Positions 17,194-24,570 of a stretch of 64,000 bases of DNA are shown in pieces; the stretch's first letter is position 1, and every line of letters begins with the position of its first letter. The position numbers and the translations under genes are program-made. This stretch comes from Allobosea sp. (GTDB taxonomy: Bacteria > Pseudomonadota > Alphaproteobacteria > Rhizobiales > Beijerinckiaceae). The stretch spans positions 372,001 through 436,000 of the forward strand of contig JAAEQB010000012.1 in assembly GCA_024231975.1 (NCBI GenBank). Reading direction: 5' to 3'. Below the pieces are notes generated by a model that had not been told where the DNA came from, searched no databases, and saw nothing but the letters and a program-made list of their open reading frames with translations.

Positions 17194-18477
17194 TCAGGCG
17201 CTCCGATAGAGCTTGGTCATCGAGAACTCGCGATGGCCGAGCGCCTCGGCTGCCGTGAGACGGCCATTGGCAGTGCGCACGATGTTCTCGATCAGCGCGT
17301 CGCCGGCCTGCGGGATGGTGAGATCACGGCGCAGGATGCCGGAGACGTCGACGTCGATATGCTCGGGCATGGTGCGCATGGTTTTCGGGTTGCCGGTGAT
17401 CTTGATGACAGGAACGATCGGGTTGCCGATGACGTTGCCCTGCCCGGTCGGGAAGGTGTGCACGACATAGCCGCCCGCCGCCATCAATGTCACGCACTCG
17501 GCCGCCGCCGAGGAGGTGTCCATGTAGTAGAGGCCGGGGCCTTTCTCCGGCGCCTGCGCCGGCTCGAGGATGTCGATGAACTTGCACTCGCGGCCGATCT
17601 TCTCGAGGTTGCCGAGCGCCTTTTCCTCGATCGTGGTCAGGCCGCCGGCGATGTTACCCTTGGTCGGCTGCGAATCGGAGAGGTCGTCGGTCTTGTGGGC
17701 CTCGATGACGTCGTCCTGATAGGCCTTCCACATCTTGTACCAGCGCTCGCCGACCTCCGGCGTGGCCGCGCGCGCCTTGCAGAGATGCTCGGCGCCGGTG
17801 ATCTCCGAGGTCTCGCCGAAGACGCCGTAGACGCCGCGCGGGATCCACTTGTCGTACATGTTGCCGACGGTCGGGCAGGAGGACAGGCCGGTGGTGGTGT
17901 CCGATTCACCGCATTTGGTCGAGACCCAGAGTTCCTCGATGCCGCACTTCACGCGCTGCAATTCGGTCGCCCACTGCACGAATTCCTTGGCGACATAGGA
18001 TGCCTTGGCGATGGTGGCGATGTCGCCATGCCCCTCGATTCCGAAGCCGACCACCGGCTTGCCGGTCTTGGCGATGCCGTCGACGACGCGCTTGGTCCAG
18101 CCGTCCTCGATGCCGATGACGATGACGGCGGCGACGTTCGGGTTCGAGCCAGTGCCGATCAGCGTGCGGAAATGGACTTCCAGATCCTCGCCAAACTGCA
18201 GGCGGCCATAGGCATGCGGGATCGCCAGCGTGCCCTTGATGTTGTTGGCGACGGCCTCGCAGGCGGCGTTGGAGAGATCGTCGAGCGGCAGCAGCAGCAC
18301 ATGGTTGCGCACGCCGACGCGGCCGTTCTCGCGGCGCCAGCCCATGAAGGAATCGAGGCTGCGGCCGGTCGGGCGCTTGACGAAGGGAGTCTTGAACTCG
18401 GGGGCCTCGATCTTGCGGCCCTTCACCCGGGCGAGCTTGCCTTTGACGAGGTCGAAATTGGCGACGATGGAGGACAT
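17194..18477 (-). CDS. suyB: UxaA-family lyase large subunit, likely (R)-sulfolactate sulfo-lyase SuyB
   Basis: A 427-residue protein of the altronate/galactarate dehydratase (UxaA) large-subunit family. Motifs include GWRRENGRVGVRNHVLLL (about 45-62), a CGESDTTTGLSSCPTVGN region (about 198-215) with cysteines suited to an iron or Fe-S centre, and FPTGQGNVIGNP (about 339-350). SuyB with SuyA cleaves (R)-sulfolactate to pyruvate and sulfite. Altronate dehydratases are normally one fused chain of about 500 residues, whereas here the SAF domain is a separate gene, as in SuyAB. With the SlcC, ComC and exporter homologues this makes sulfo-lyase more likely than a sugar-acid dehydratase. Confidence 0.78.
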   Translation of the reverse strand: MSSIVANFDLVKGKLARVKGRKIEAPEFKTPFVKRPTGRSLDSFMGWRRENGRVGVRNHVLLLPLDDLSNAACEAVANNIKGTLAIPHAYGRLQFGEDLEVHFRTLIGTGSNPNVAAVIVIGIEDGWTKRVVDGIAKTGKPVVGFGIEGHGDIATIAKASYVAKEFVQWATELQRVKCGIEELWVSTKCGESDTTTGLSSCPTVGNMYDKWIPRGVYGVFGETSEITGAEHLCKARAATPEVGERWYKMWKAYQDDVIEAHKTDDLSDSQPTKGNIAGGLTTIEEKALGNLEKIGRECKFIDILEPAQAPEKGPGLYYMDTSSAAAECVTLMAAGGYVVHTFPTGQGNVIGNPIVPVIKITGNPKTMRTMPEHIDVDVSGILRRDLTIPQAGDALIENIVRTANGRLTAAEALGHREFSMTKLYRSA

Positions 18478-18546
18478 TGGCGTTTCCTGGACGTTGGGGC
18501 TCGACCCGATGGGAGCCCTAGAATCGGAATGAGTGGGGGCCGGCGC

Positions 18547-18834
18547 TCACCAGCGCTTGGTCTTGGCGTTGTGGACGTGGAGGTGCTCGCCCTTGCCGAC
18601 GTCGGCGATGGCCTTGCCGATGTCCTGGCCGTATTTCCAGATCGTATCGCCCTTCTTGATGTCCTTGAGCGCGACCTTGTGGCCGATCGGGATGTCCATC
18701 TTGGCGGCGAGGCGGAAGTCGGAATTGTCGTGAGTGACGACACAGAGCATGTCGGTCCCGGCCTTCAGGCCCTCGACGACGACGACGCCGACCGTGTCCT
18801 TCTTCTCGTGCACCAGCAGATGCGGCTTGCTCAT
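18547..18834 (-). CDS. suyA: UxaA-family SAF-domain small subunit, likely SuyA
   Basis: A 95-residue SAF-domain protein: DTVGVVVVEGLKAGT near residues 13-27, IPIGHKVAL (about 48-56) and a KKGDTIWKYG segment, ending in a histidine-rich HLHVHNAKTKRW tail. It is the small subunit of two-chain UxaA-type lyases. Start chosen at the ATG with GGGATATC upstream; an earlier in-frame start would run into the divergent promoter. It is the first gene of the operon suyA-suyB-GNAT-exporter-slcC-comC and is divergent from a GntR gene, its likely regulator. Confidence 0.8.
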   Translation of the reverse strand: MSKPHLLVHEKKDTVGVVVVEGLKAGTDMLCVVTHDNSDFRLAAKMDIPIGHKVALKDIKKGDTIWKYGQDIGKAIADVGKGEHLHVHNAKTKRW

Positions 18835-18915
18835 GGCTGATATCCCTGACCGTTTCCCGTGATCATCACACCGTGGCCGAGTTCGTGAAATCGGGCTCGA
18901 CGCGGCTGCACCCAA

Positions 18916-18929
18916 GTCTTATATAAGAC
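18916..18929. promoter_or_regulatory. Perfect palindrome GTCTTATATAAGAC, likely GntR operator
   Basis: A 14-bp perfect palindrome in the 97-base gap between suyA and the GntR gene, ending 2 bases before the GntR start codon and 82 bases from the suyA start. Its size, AT-rich centre and position fit an autoregulated GntR/HutC operator that also controls the suy operon. Confidence 0.6.
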
Positions 18930-18931
18930 AT

Positions 18932-19696
18932 ATGAGTGTGCACAAGCTCGAAATCACGGGACAGCCCCGAGAGCCCGAAACGCCGGAGACGCTGGGCTTC
19001 CGGCCGCTCTATCGGCAGGTAAAGGCGATCTTCGTGCGCCGACTGATGGATGGCGTCTGGGCTCCCGGCGCGATTTTGCCGAGCGAGGGGCAGCTCGCTG
19101 CCGAGATTGGCGTCAGCCAGGGCACAGTACGCAAGGCGCTCGACGAGCTCGCCGCCGAGAACCTCGTCGTGCGGCGCCAGGGCCGCGGCACCTTCGTCGC
19201 CGAGCATGACGAGCGCCGCATCCTGTTCCAGTTCTTCAAGCTGGCGCCGGACCAGGGCGCGCCGCGCTTTCCCGACAGCGTCGTGCTTTCGGTGACGACC
19301 GACCTCGCCGACGAGGCCGAGCGCGCAACACTCGACCTCGCCGAGGGTGCCGCCGTTATCCGTATCCGCCGGCAGCGCGCCTTCGATGGCGCTCCCCTGA
19401 TCGTCGAGACGCTCAGCCTGCCGCAGCAGCTCTTCCCGGGGCTCGAGAGCGGGCCGATCCCGAACAATCTCTACAGCCTCTATGCCGGGCGCTATGGCAT
19501 CACCATCGCCAATGCGCGCGAGCGGCTTAAGGCGGTGGCGCTCTCCCCGGAGGATGCCGCCGCGCTCGGTGTCGCTGCCGGCCAGCCCGCCTTGCAGATC
19601 GATCGCATCGCCTTGTCGCTCGACGGCACGCCCGTCGAGCGTAGGCTCAGCCTGTGCCTGACCCAGGAGGTTCACTACCTGTCGGACCTGCGCTGA
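18932..19696 (+). CDS. GntR-family transcriptional regulator with UTRA effector domain
   Basis: A 254-residue HutC-type regulator. The winged helix is at about 25-95 (LYRQVKAIFVRRL, LPSEGQLAAEIGVSQGTVRKAL, VVRRQGRGTFV), and the UTRA ligand-binding domain at about 115-250 (PLIVETLSLP, LYAGRYGITIANA). UTRA domains usually bind small carboxylates or sugars. Divergence from the suy-slc operon suggests it responds to a sulfolactate-related ligand. The start codon has no clear Shine-Dalgarno and follows the palindrome by 2 bases, so the message may be nearly leaderless. Confidence 0.87.
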   Translation: MSVHKLEITGQPREPETPETLGFRPLYRQVKAIFVRRLMDGVWAPGAILPSEGQLAAEIGVSQGTVRKALDELAAENLVVRRQGRGTFVAEHDERRILFQFFKLAPDQGAPRFPDSVVLSVTTDLADEAERATLDLAEGAAVIRIRRQRAFDGAPLIVETLSLPQQLFPGLESGPIPNNLYSLYAGRYGITIANARERLKAVALSPEDAAALGVAAGQPALQIDRIALSLDGTPVERRLSLCLTQEVHYLSDLR

Positions 19697-19873
19697 GCCG
19701 TCCCCGAATCGCCAGTTCATTGAAGCGCCGGTCATTCGTATCGACGCAAGATCAATTTGTTGCCAACCATTCCTAAAGTTACGCTCGAAAGCGAGTGAAC
19801 CAAGCTCGAGGACCAAGAGCCACGAGATTTCGACCAAGCCGACGCAGAGCGGCCACCCTATTGGAGGAAACGA

Positions 19874-20878
19874 ATGATCGCATATGTCCGCAGATTCCTC
19901 ATGACGCGCCGCGGCGCCTTGGCAGGCTTGGCCCTGCTCGGACTAGGCACAGCTGCTCCAGCGCAAAGCTTCCCGACCAAACCGATCACCCTGATCGTGC
20001 CCTTCGCCGCCGGCGGCCCCAGCGACGTGATCGCCCGCCTGCTCGGCGAGCATATGGGCCGCACGCTCGGCCAGCAGGTCATTGTCGAGAACATCGCCGG
20101 TGCCGGCGGCACGGCCGGCGCCAAGCGCCTCGTCGCGGCCGAGCCGGACGGGCACACCCTGCTGATCCACCACCTCGCGCTCGCCGCGGCGCCGGCCCTC
20201 TACGCCAATCTCGGCTACGACACGCAGACCGCCTTCGCACCGGTCGGGCTTGTCAACACCGGGCCGATGGTGATCGCCGGCAAGCTCGCTCTGCCTCCGG
20301 TCGACGGCAAGGCCTTCTTCCCCTACGCCAAGCAGCAGGCTGAGAAGCTCACCGTCGCCCATGCGGGCGTTGGCTCGAACGCGCATCTGTGTGCCGTGCT
20401 GATCTCGCAGGCACTGGGCGTCAAGCTCGCCCAGGTCGCGTATCGCGGCACGGGGCCGGCGATGAACGACCTCGTCGGCGGCCAGGTCGACGTGCTCTGC
20501 GACCAGTCGACCACGGCGGTGCCACAGATTCAGTCCGACAAGATCCGCGCCTATGCCGTGACCTCGCCGGAGCGGCTCGGCGTGCTGCCGAACGTTCCGA
20601 CCTCGCGCGAAGCTGGCACCGAGATCGACATGACGATCTGGCACGGGCTCTACGCGCCGAAGGGCACGCCGGCCGCAGCGCTCGACAAGCTCAATGGCGC
20701 ATTGCAGGCGGCATTGAAGGACCCGGCCGTGCTCGAGCGCTTCAAAGCGGTCGGCACCAGCGCCTTCCCGACGGCTGAATGGACGCGCGAGGCCCATGCC
20801 AAGCGCTTCGCCGCCGAGGTCGCCAAGTGGGGAACGGCGCTGAAGGCGGCCGGACTGACGCCCCAGACCGCCAACTGA
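19874..20878 (+). CDS. Tripartite tricarboxylate transporter (TctC/Bug) substrate-binding protein
   Basis: A 334-residue periplasmic binding protein. The N-terminal signal has TRRGALAGLALLGLGTAAPAQ, including a twin-Arg-like pair, with a probable cleavage site after APAQS. FPTKPITLIVPFAAGGPSD (about 34-52) is the signature of the Bug/TctC family, and the later LGVLPNVPTSREAG motif is also typical. Such proteins bind carboxylates; in sulfolactate degraders a transporter of this family (SlcHFG) is linked to uptake. The two membrane subunits are absent here, so it must pair with distant ones. GGAGGAAACGA precedes the ATG. A hairpin follows the stop. Confidence 0.87.
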   Translation: MIAYVRRFLMTRRGALAGLALLGLGTAAPAQSFPTKPITLIVPFAAGGPSDVIARLLGEHMGRTLGQQVIVENIAGAGGTAGAKRLVAAEPDGHTLLIHHLALAAAPALYANLGYDTQTAFAPVGLVNTGPMVIAGKLALPPVDGKAFFPYAKQQAEKLTVAHAGVGSNAHLCAVLISQALGVKLAQVAYRGTGPAMNDLVGGQVDVLCDQSTTAVPQIQSDKIRAYAVTSPERLGVLPNVPTSREAGTEIDMTIWHGLYAPKGTPAAALDKLNGALQAALKDPAVLERFKAVGTSAFPTAEWTREAHAKRFAAEVAKWGTALKAAGLTPQTAN

Positions 20879-20879
20879 A

Positions 20880-20921
20880 TTGGAGCCTTCCCGCATTCTT
20901 CGAATTGCGGAAAGGCTCCAA
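20880..20921 (+). terminator. Hairpin after the binding-protein gene
   Basis: TTGGAGCCTTCCCGCA (20880-20895) pairs with TGCGGAAAGGCTCCAA (20906-20921) at 15 of 16 positions with a 10-base loop. It starts 2 bases after the stop codon and is followed by a T-rich stretch (GCTTCTGTTTTA). It is a probable intrinsic terminator. Confidence 0.6.
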
Positions 20922-20935
20922 GCTTCTGTTTTATC

Positions 20936-20979
20936 GCATTTTCTTCACGCGAACTGGTATCCACTTCGCTCGAAAATGC
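20936..20979. repeat. Palindromic intergenic repeat, degenerate copy
   Basis: Terminal arms GCATTTTC and GAAAATGC enclose an ACTGGTATCCACTT core. This resembles the element at 55090-55140 (core ACCGGTACCCACTTTTT) and matches a type of intergenic palindrome I associate with rhizobial genomes. It lies between the terminator hairpin and ruvX. Confidence 0.5.
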
Positions 20980-21027
20980 TCACATGGGCCGCTCGCCTAT
21001 CCGGGCGGCTCATGCTACCGGCGGCGG

Positions 21028-21534
21028 ATGAGCAATCTCGTCGCCCTGGACCATTTCCTCACCTTGCCGGAGCACGCGCGCCTGCTCGGGCTGGACCTCG
21101 GCACCAAGACGATCGGGCTCGCTCTGTCCGACGTCGAACGCCGGATCGCGACGCCGCTGGAGACGATCCAGCGCATAAAGTTCCGCCAGGACGCTACGGC
21201 GCTGCTGAAAGTGGCGGAGAAGCATGCAATTGCCGGCTTGGTGATCGGCCTGCCGCTCAACATGGATGGGACGGAAGGGCCGCGGGTCCAGTCGACCCGC
21301 GCCTTCGTACGCAATCTCGCGCCGCTGACGGCGCTGCCGATCGTGTTCTGGGACGAGCGCATGTCGACTCTCGCCGTCACCCGCACTTTGCTCGATGCCG
21401 ACGCCTCGCGCGCCCGGAGGGCTGCCGTCGTCGACAAGATGGCCGCCGCCTATATTCTGCAGGGCGCGCTCGACCGGCTCGCCCATCTCGCATCGGACGG
21501 AGACGAGCCGGAGGACGGCTGGACTACGGAATGA
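21028..21534 (+). CDS. ruvX: Putative pre-16S rRNA nuclease / Holliday junction resolvase-like RuvX (YqgF)
   Basis: A 168-residue YqgF-fold protein. It shows the first acidic motif LGLDLGTKTIGLALSD (about 22-37), GLVIGLPLNMDGTEG (about 70-84) and the FWDERMST motif (about 108-115). In E. coli YqgF acts in maturation of the 5' end of 16S rRNA; the resolvase role is by fold. The start at MSNLVAL is chosen because the fold begins about 20 residues later; a longer frame would run through the repeat and terminator. The 3' end overlaps a convergent secreted-protein gene by 11 bases. Confidence 0.92.
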   Translation: MSNLVALDHFLTLPEHARLLGLDLGTKTIGLALSDVERRIATPLETIQRIKFRQDATALLKVAEKHAIAGLVIGLPLNMDGTEGPRVQSTRAFVRNLAPLTALPIVFWDERMSTLAVTRTLLDADASRARRAAVVDKMAAAYILQGALDRLAHLASDGDEPEDGWTTE

Positions 21535-21883
21535 CGTAGCCGCGCTTGATCGCCTTCTTCTGCGCATCGCGATGGTTCTTGATCGCGCGCTTCTGATCGT
21601 CGATGCTCATGCCCGCCATCGGGTTGCTGGGATTGGGGCCGCGCCGATAGCCGCCACCGTCCTGGCCATAGCGTCGGTCGTCGCGTCCATAACCGCGATC
21701 GTCGCGACCATAGCCCCTGTCGCGGCGGCCTTGGTCGTAACCGTTGTCATAACCCCTGTCATAGCCGCGGCGACGACCATAGCCGTCATCGGAATAATAC
21801 TGAGCCATCGCCGCACCGGAGCAGAGCACCGCCAGGGCGGCCGCAGCGCAGCCGGACAGCAGCGTCTTGAGCGAGGATTTCAT
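21524..21883 (-). CDS. Secreted Gly/Tyr/Arg/Asp-rich repeat protein, function unknown
   Basis: A 119-residue protein with a signal peptide (MKSSLKTLLSGCAAAALAVL, cleavage near AAMAQ) and a low-complexity middle (about 29-80) built on repeats of RGYD, RGYGRDD and RRYGQD. The C-terminus has a short charged helix with AIKNHRDAQKKAIKRG. Such proteins are common in Hyphomicrobiales envelopes and have no assigned role. The gene sits tail to tail with ruvX. Confidence 0.7.
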   Translation of the reverse strand: MKSSLKTLLSGCAAAALAVLCSGAAMAQYYSDDGYGRRRGYDRGYDNGYDQGRRDRGYGRDDRGYGRDDRRYGQDGGGYRRGPNPSNPMAGMSIDDQKRAIKNHRDAQKKAIKRGYVIP

Positions 21884-22035
21884 CGTCTTTCTCCAAGGCG
21901 GCGGCTCCGGGATCGGAACCTTGAGTTCCCATACGCCGTGAAAAGGGCCGCTCCCGTCATGTGGCGAGAGCGACCCTTCGAAGCCTAGGCATTAGGCGTT
22001 CAGAATTGATTAAGGCTGTTTGTTTCGGCCGCCGC

Positions 22036-22428
22036 TCAGCGATAGCTGCCGCCGGCCGGGTCGCGGATATTGTCTGGGGCGTAGTAGCGCGGCGCATAGT
22101 AGCGACGCGGCGCCACATAAACCGGCTCGTCATAGTAGCCGTCATCATAGCCATAGACCGGCTCGGCATAGGTCGGGCGGCTGGCAGCGATCGCCGCCGC
22201 CCCCAAGATACCGAGACCGACGCCAGCGGCGATCGCCGCACCGCGATTGCCGCGGTGCCAGCCGCGACGATAATACTGCGAGTAGTCGGCCTGCGCCGCA
22301 TCGAGGCGGCTCTTGTCGAAGCCGACCGGGCGGGTCTCGCCCGCCATGACGGGCGTCAGGCCTGCCGCCAGAACGCTGCCGGCGACGGCGAGCGTCACGA
22401 GGAAGCGGCTCTTTCCGAAAACTGACAT
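22036..22428 (-). CDS. Secreted Tyr/Arg/Pro-rich protein with a glycine-rich hydrophobic segment
   Basis: A 130-residue protein: signal peptide from MSVFGKSRFLVTLAVAG to the VMAGE cleavage region, a basic RRGWHRGNRG stretch, a hydrophobic Gly/Ala segment (AAIAAGVGLGILGAAAIAAS, about 63-82), then a Tyr/Pro/Arg-rich tail with repeated RYYAP. This pattern is typical of small alphaproteobacterial envelope proteins of unknown role. The start is fixed by AAAGGAGAATGCC before ATG. Confidence 0.75.
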   Translation of the reverse strand: MSVFGKSRFLVTLAVAGSVLAAGLTPVMAGETRPVGFDKSRLDAAQADYSQYYRRGWHRGNRGAAIAAGVGLGILGAAAIAASRPTYAEPVYGYDDGYYDEPVYVAPRRYYAPRYYAPDNIRDPAGGSYR

Positions 22429-22442
22429 GGCATTCTCCTTTC

Positions 22443-22492
22443 GGCGGATCACCGCCCTGACGCCTGATCTAGCTCGCCCCGGTTGAACCGGG
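22443..22492 (-). promoter_or_regulatory. Two small hairpins upstream of the secreted protein gene
   Basis: GGCGG-ATCA-CCGCC (22443-22456) lies just before the Shine-Dalgarno of the gene starting at 22428. CCCGGTTGAACCGGG (22478-22492) is a perfect 7-bp-arm palindrome 22 bases further upstream. They may be leader structures or, for the second, a protein-binding site. Confidence 0.3.
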
Positions 22493-22668
22493 CCTGAACC
22501 AATCGCGGCCAAATTGCGACCGATGATCAACGCGCCCTGCTGGAAAGTGTTCCTCCCGAGAAATTTATTACACGCAGTGATTGCATTTCCGGAAATCGAG
22601 TAGCAAGAATAGCGTCGTCGAACGCCGGTTCGTTTCCTGCAATTAATGCGGCCACGGGGGTGGGCGAG

Positions 22669-22980
22669 ATGAGGAAAGCAACATCGCGGCGAATCAAGGA
22701 GGATAAAATCTATCAGGATGACAATCGGTTGCCCCGAGTTTCCGGTATCGGCCGCAGGGTTTCGGCCTCGCCCGGTCCGCATAACATGGATGCGCTGGCG
22801 CGCATGCAATTGGAAGTTGCATCCTATATCGAAGAGATCAGTATCGAACTCGGCGCGATGGCCCGGGCAGCGCAGCTCAGCAGCCTCGCCTATTTCGTCG
22901 AGATGACGCGGCTGGAGGCTGCGATCAATCGCCGGACCTGCCAATTGCAGCTCGGCGAAACGGCCGATCCCGACATCTAG
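22669..22980 (+). CDS. Small protein of unknown function
   Basis: A 103-residue protein with no recognised domain. The first 40 residues are basic and look disordered. The second half (from MDALARMQLEVASYIEEISIEL) is predicted helical with a heptad-like pattern, ending in a REC-free acidic tail. I chose the ATG after GGGGGTGGGCGAG; a GTG 9 bases earlier is possible. The upstream gap of 240 bases is locally AT-rich (around 22560-22610), which fits a promoter. It may be co-transcribed with the next small gene. Confidence 0.6.
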   Translation: MRKATSRRIKEDKIYQDDNRLPRVSGIGRRVSASPGPHNMDALARMQLEVASYIEEISIELGAMARAAQLSSLAYFVEMTRLEAAINRRTCQLQLGETADPDI

Positions 22981-23015
22981 CCGTAGGCCTGCGACTTTTG
23001 CAGATTATTAAACTA

Positions 23016-23045
23016 CAGGTTGCAAAAATAGAAATAAGCAACCTG
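23016..23045 (+). promoter_or_regulatory. Hairpin between two small genes
   Basis: CAGGTTGC (23016-23023) and GCAACCTG (23038-23045) are perfect complements with a 14-base A-rich loop. The structure sits just before the AAGGGAG ribosome binding site of the 94-residue protein gene. It could stabilise a processed 5' end or affect translation. Confidence 0.35.
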
Positions 23046-23058
23046 AAGGGAGCGCCCT

Positions 23059-23343
23059 ATGCCGGCTTCTCCGACGACCGCCTACCCTCGCAGCGACCTG
23101 CTCTCTTCGCAAGGCCAGCAGGTCTACGGCGAACTCGAAGCCCTGGCCTTGCAGTTGCTCGTCGAGAAACGAGCCCGCCAGCGTGATCTGCAGCGCGACA
23201 TCGCCGTCAAGGCGGCGAGGACGCTCGCCCAACTCGGCGACGAGGCCCGCGCCGCCGATCTCGACCTGCTCGTGACCTTTCTGGAGCTCGCGGCGGCGGA
23301 GGCCGAGCGCGAGCGCTGCCGCTGGGGCGAAACGGCGGGCTGA
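23059..23343 (+). CDS. Small helical protein of unknown function
   Basis: A 94-residue protein that looks largely alpha-helical from residue 18 to 90, rich in Ala, Leu, Arg and Glu (LEALALQLLVEKRARQRDLQ, then LDLLVTFLELAAAEAERERC). No domain recognised. The start is well supported by AAGGGAGCGCCCT before ATG. It ends 18 bases from the convergent dprA. Confidence 0.6.
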   Translation: MPASPTTAYPRSDLLSSQGQQVYGELEALALQLLVEKRARQRDLQRDIAVKAARTLAQLGDEARAADLDLLVTFLELAAAEAERERCRWGETAG

Positions 23344-23361
23344 TCACGCGGTCCTGGATAC

Positions 23362-24570
23362 TCAGGCCGACCGCGAGAGCACACCTCCGGCGTGGCGCTG
23401 AACCATCCCTTCCAGCTCCAGCTCCAGCAGGATGCGGCTGACTTCGCGCACCGGCTGGCCGCTGGCGCGAACGAGATCGTCCATCGCCATCGGCGTCGCC
23501 CCCATCAGGTCGAGCAGGCGTCGACGGGGAGCGTCTTCGACGTAGCTCTCCTGCGGCAAGGGCTCACGCTCGAGCTCGAGCTTCGGTGCTGGTGAGATAT
23601 CTGGCAGATCGAGTTCGTCCCAGAGCGCTTCCTTTCGGCGCTCCGGACCGGCCTCCTCGCGCGCCAGAATGGGCGCAGACCCGAACAGCTCGCCTTGCCG
23701 GAGCATCGGCGCGAGCACATCGACGACATGCGCCGTCTCGGCGCAGAGGATCGCGCCTTCGCGAATCAGGTGGTTGCCGCCCTCGGCGCGCGGATCGAGC
23801 GGCGAGCCCGGCACGGCGAAGACCTGGCGCCCCTGTTCATTGGCGAAGCGGGCGGTGATCAGCGAGCCGGATTTGCGCGCGGCTTCGACGACCACCGTCC
23901 CTAGCGCCAAACCCGAGACAAGCCGGTTGCGTCGCGGAAAATCACGCCCGCGCGGCACCCAGCCCAGCGGCATCTCGCTCAGCGCAACGCCGCGCTGGCT
24001 GATGCGGTCCAGCAACGGGATGTTCTGCGGCGGATAGACCTCGTCGAGGCCGCCGGCCAGCACGGCGATCGTGCCGCTCTCCAGGCTCGCCTGATGTGCG
24101 GCCGTGTCGATACCGCGCGCCAGCCCGGAGACGACGACGAAACCGGCCTCGCCCAGTTCTCGCGCCAGCGTCGCGGTGAATTTCAGCCCGGCGGCGGAGG
24201 CATTGCGCGAGCCGACCAGGGCGACACAGGGACGGTTCAGCACGGCCGGATCGCCCTCGATTGCGATCAGAGGCGGCGCCGAATCGATCGCCTGCAGCGG
24301 CACGGGATAAGCGGATTCGCCGAGCGCGATCAGATGGACGCCGCGCCGGCGCAGCGCCTCGAATTCCCGCTCGGCTTCGGCTGGCGTGCACAGCCTGAGC
24401 GTTCGTCCGGCCTGCCGGCCGAGCTCCGGCAAGGCGTCGAGCGCTCCCGCTGCGCCGCCGAAGCGGTTGACCAGAGTGCGGAAGGTGCGCGGGCCGATGC
24501 TCTCGCTGCGGATCAGTCGGAGCCAGTCGAGGCGTTGCCGGTCGTCGAGAGCGAAACCGGCCATCGCCAT
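23362..24570 (-). CDS. dprA: DNA-processing protein DprA
   Basis: Loads RecA onto incoming single-stranded DNA in natural transformation and is widely conserved even in species not known to be competent. At 402 residues it has an N-terminal helical SAM-like part (1-70), the DprA Rossmann-like core (about 75-290; GSRNASAAGLKF, then VSGLARGIDTAAHQ) and a C-terminal winged helix (about 340-400). It starts one base after plsY ends and is the last gene of the pyrB-pyrC'-plsY-dprA operon. Confidence 0.95.
   Translation of the reverse strand: MAMAGFALDDRQRLDWLRLIRSESIGPRTFRTLVNRFGGAAGALDALPELGRQAGRTLRLCTPAEAEREFEALRRRGVHLIALGESAYPVPLQAIDSAPPLIAIEGDPAVLNRPCVALVGSRNASAAGLKFTATLARELGEAGFVVVSGLARGIDTAAHQASLESGTIAVLAGGLDEVYPPQNIPLLDRISQRGVALSEMPLGWVPRGRDFPRRNRLVSGLALGTVVVEAARKSGSLITARFANEQGRQVFAVPGSPLDPRAEGGNHLIREGAILCAETAHVVDVLAPMLRQGELFGSAPILAREEAGPERRKEALWDELDLPDISPAPKLELEREPLPQESYVEDAPRRRLLDLMGATPMAMDDLVRASGQPVREVSRILLELELEGMVQRHAGGVLSRSA

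Noticed and set aside
17194..18834. Altronate or galactarate dehydratase as the function of the UxaA-type pair
   Set aside because: Not excluded by sequence alone, but the two-chain form and neighbours (SlcC, ComC and YeiH-type homologues) fit sulfolactate sulfo-lyase better; no sugar-acid genes are nearby.
17074..18840. A 588-codon plus-strand frame across suyB
   Set aside because: Antisense to a family-identified lyase gene; no recognisable domain.
21607..21816. Tandem repeats suggesting a CRISPR array
   Set aside because: The short repeats are codon repeats inside a secreted Gly/Tyr/Arg protein; there are no regular spacers.
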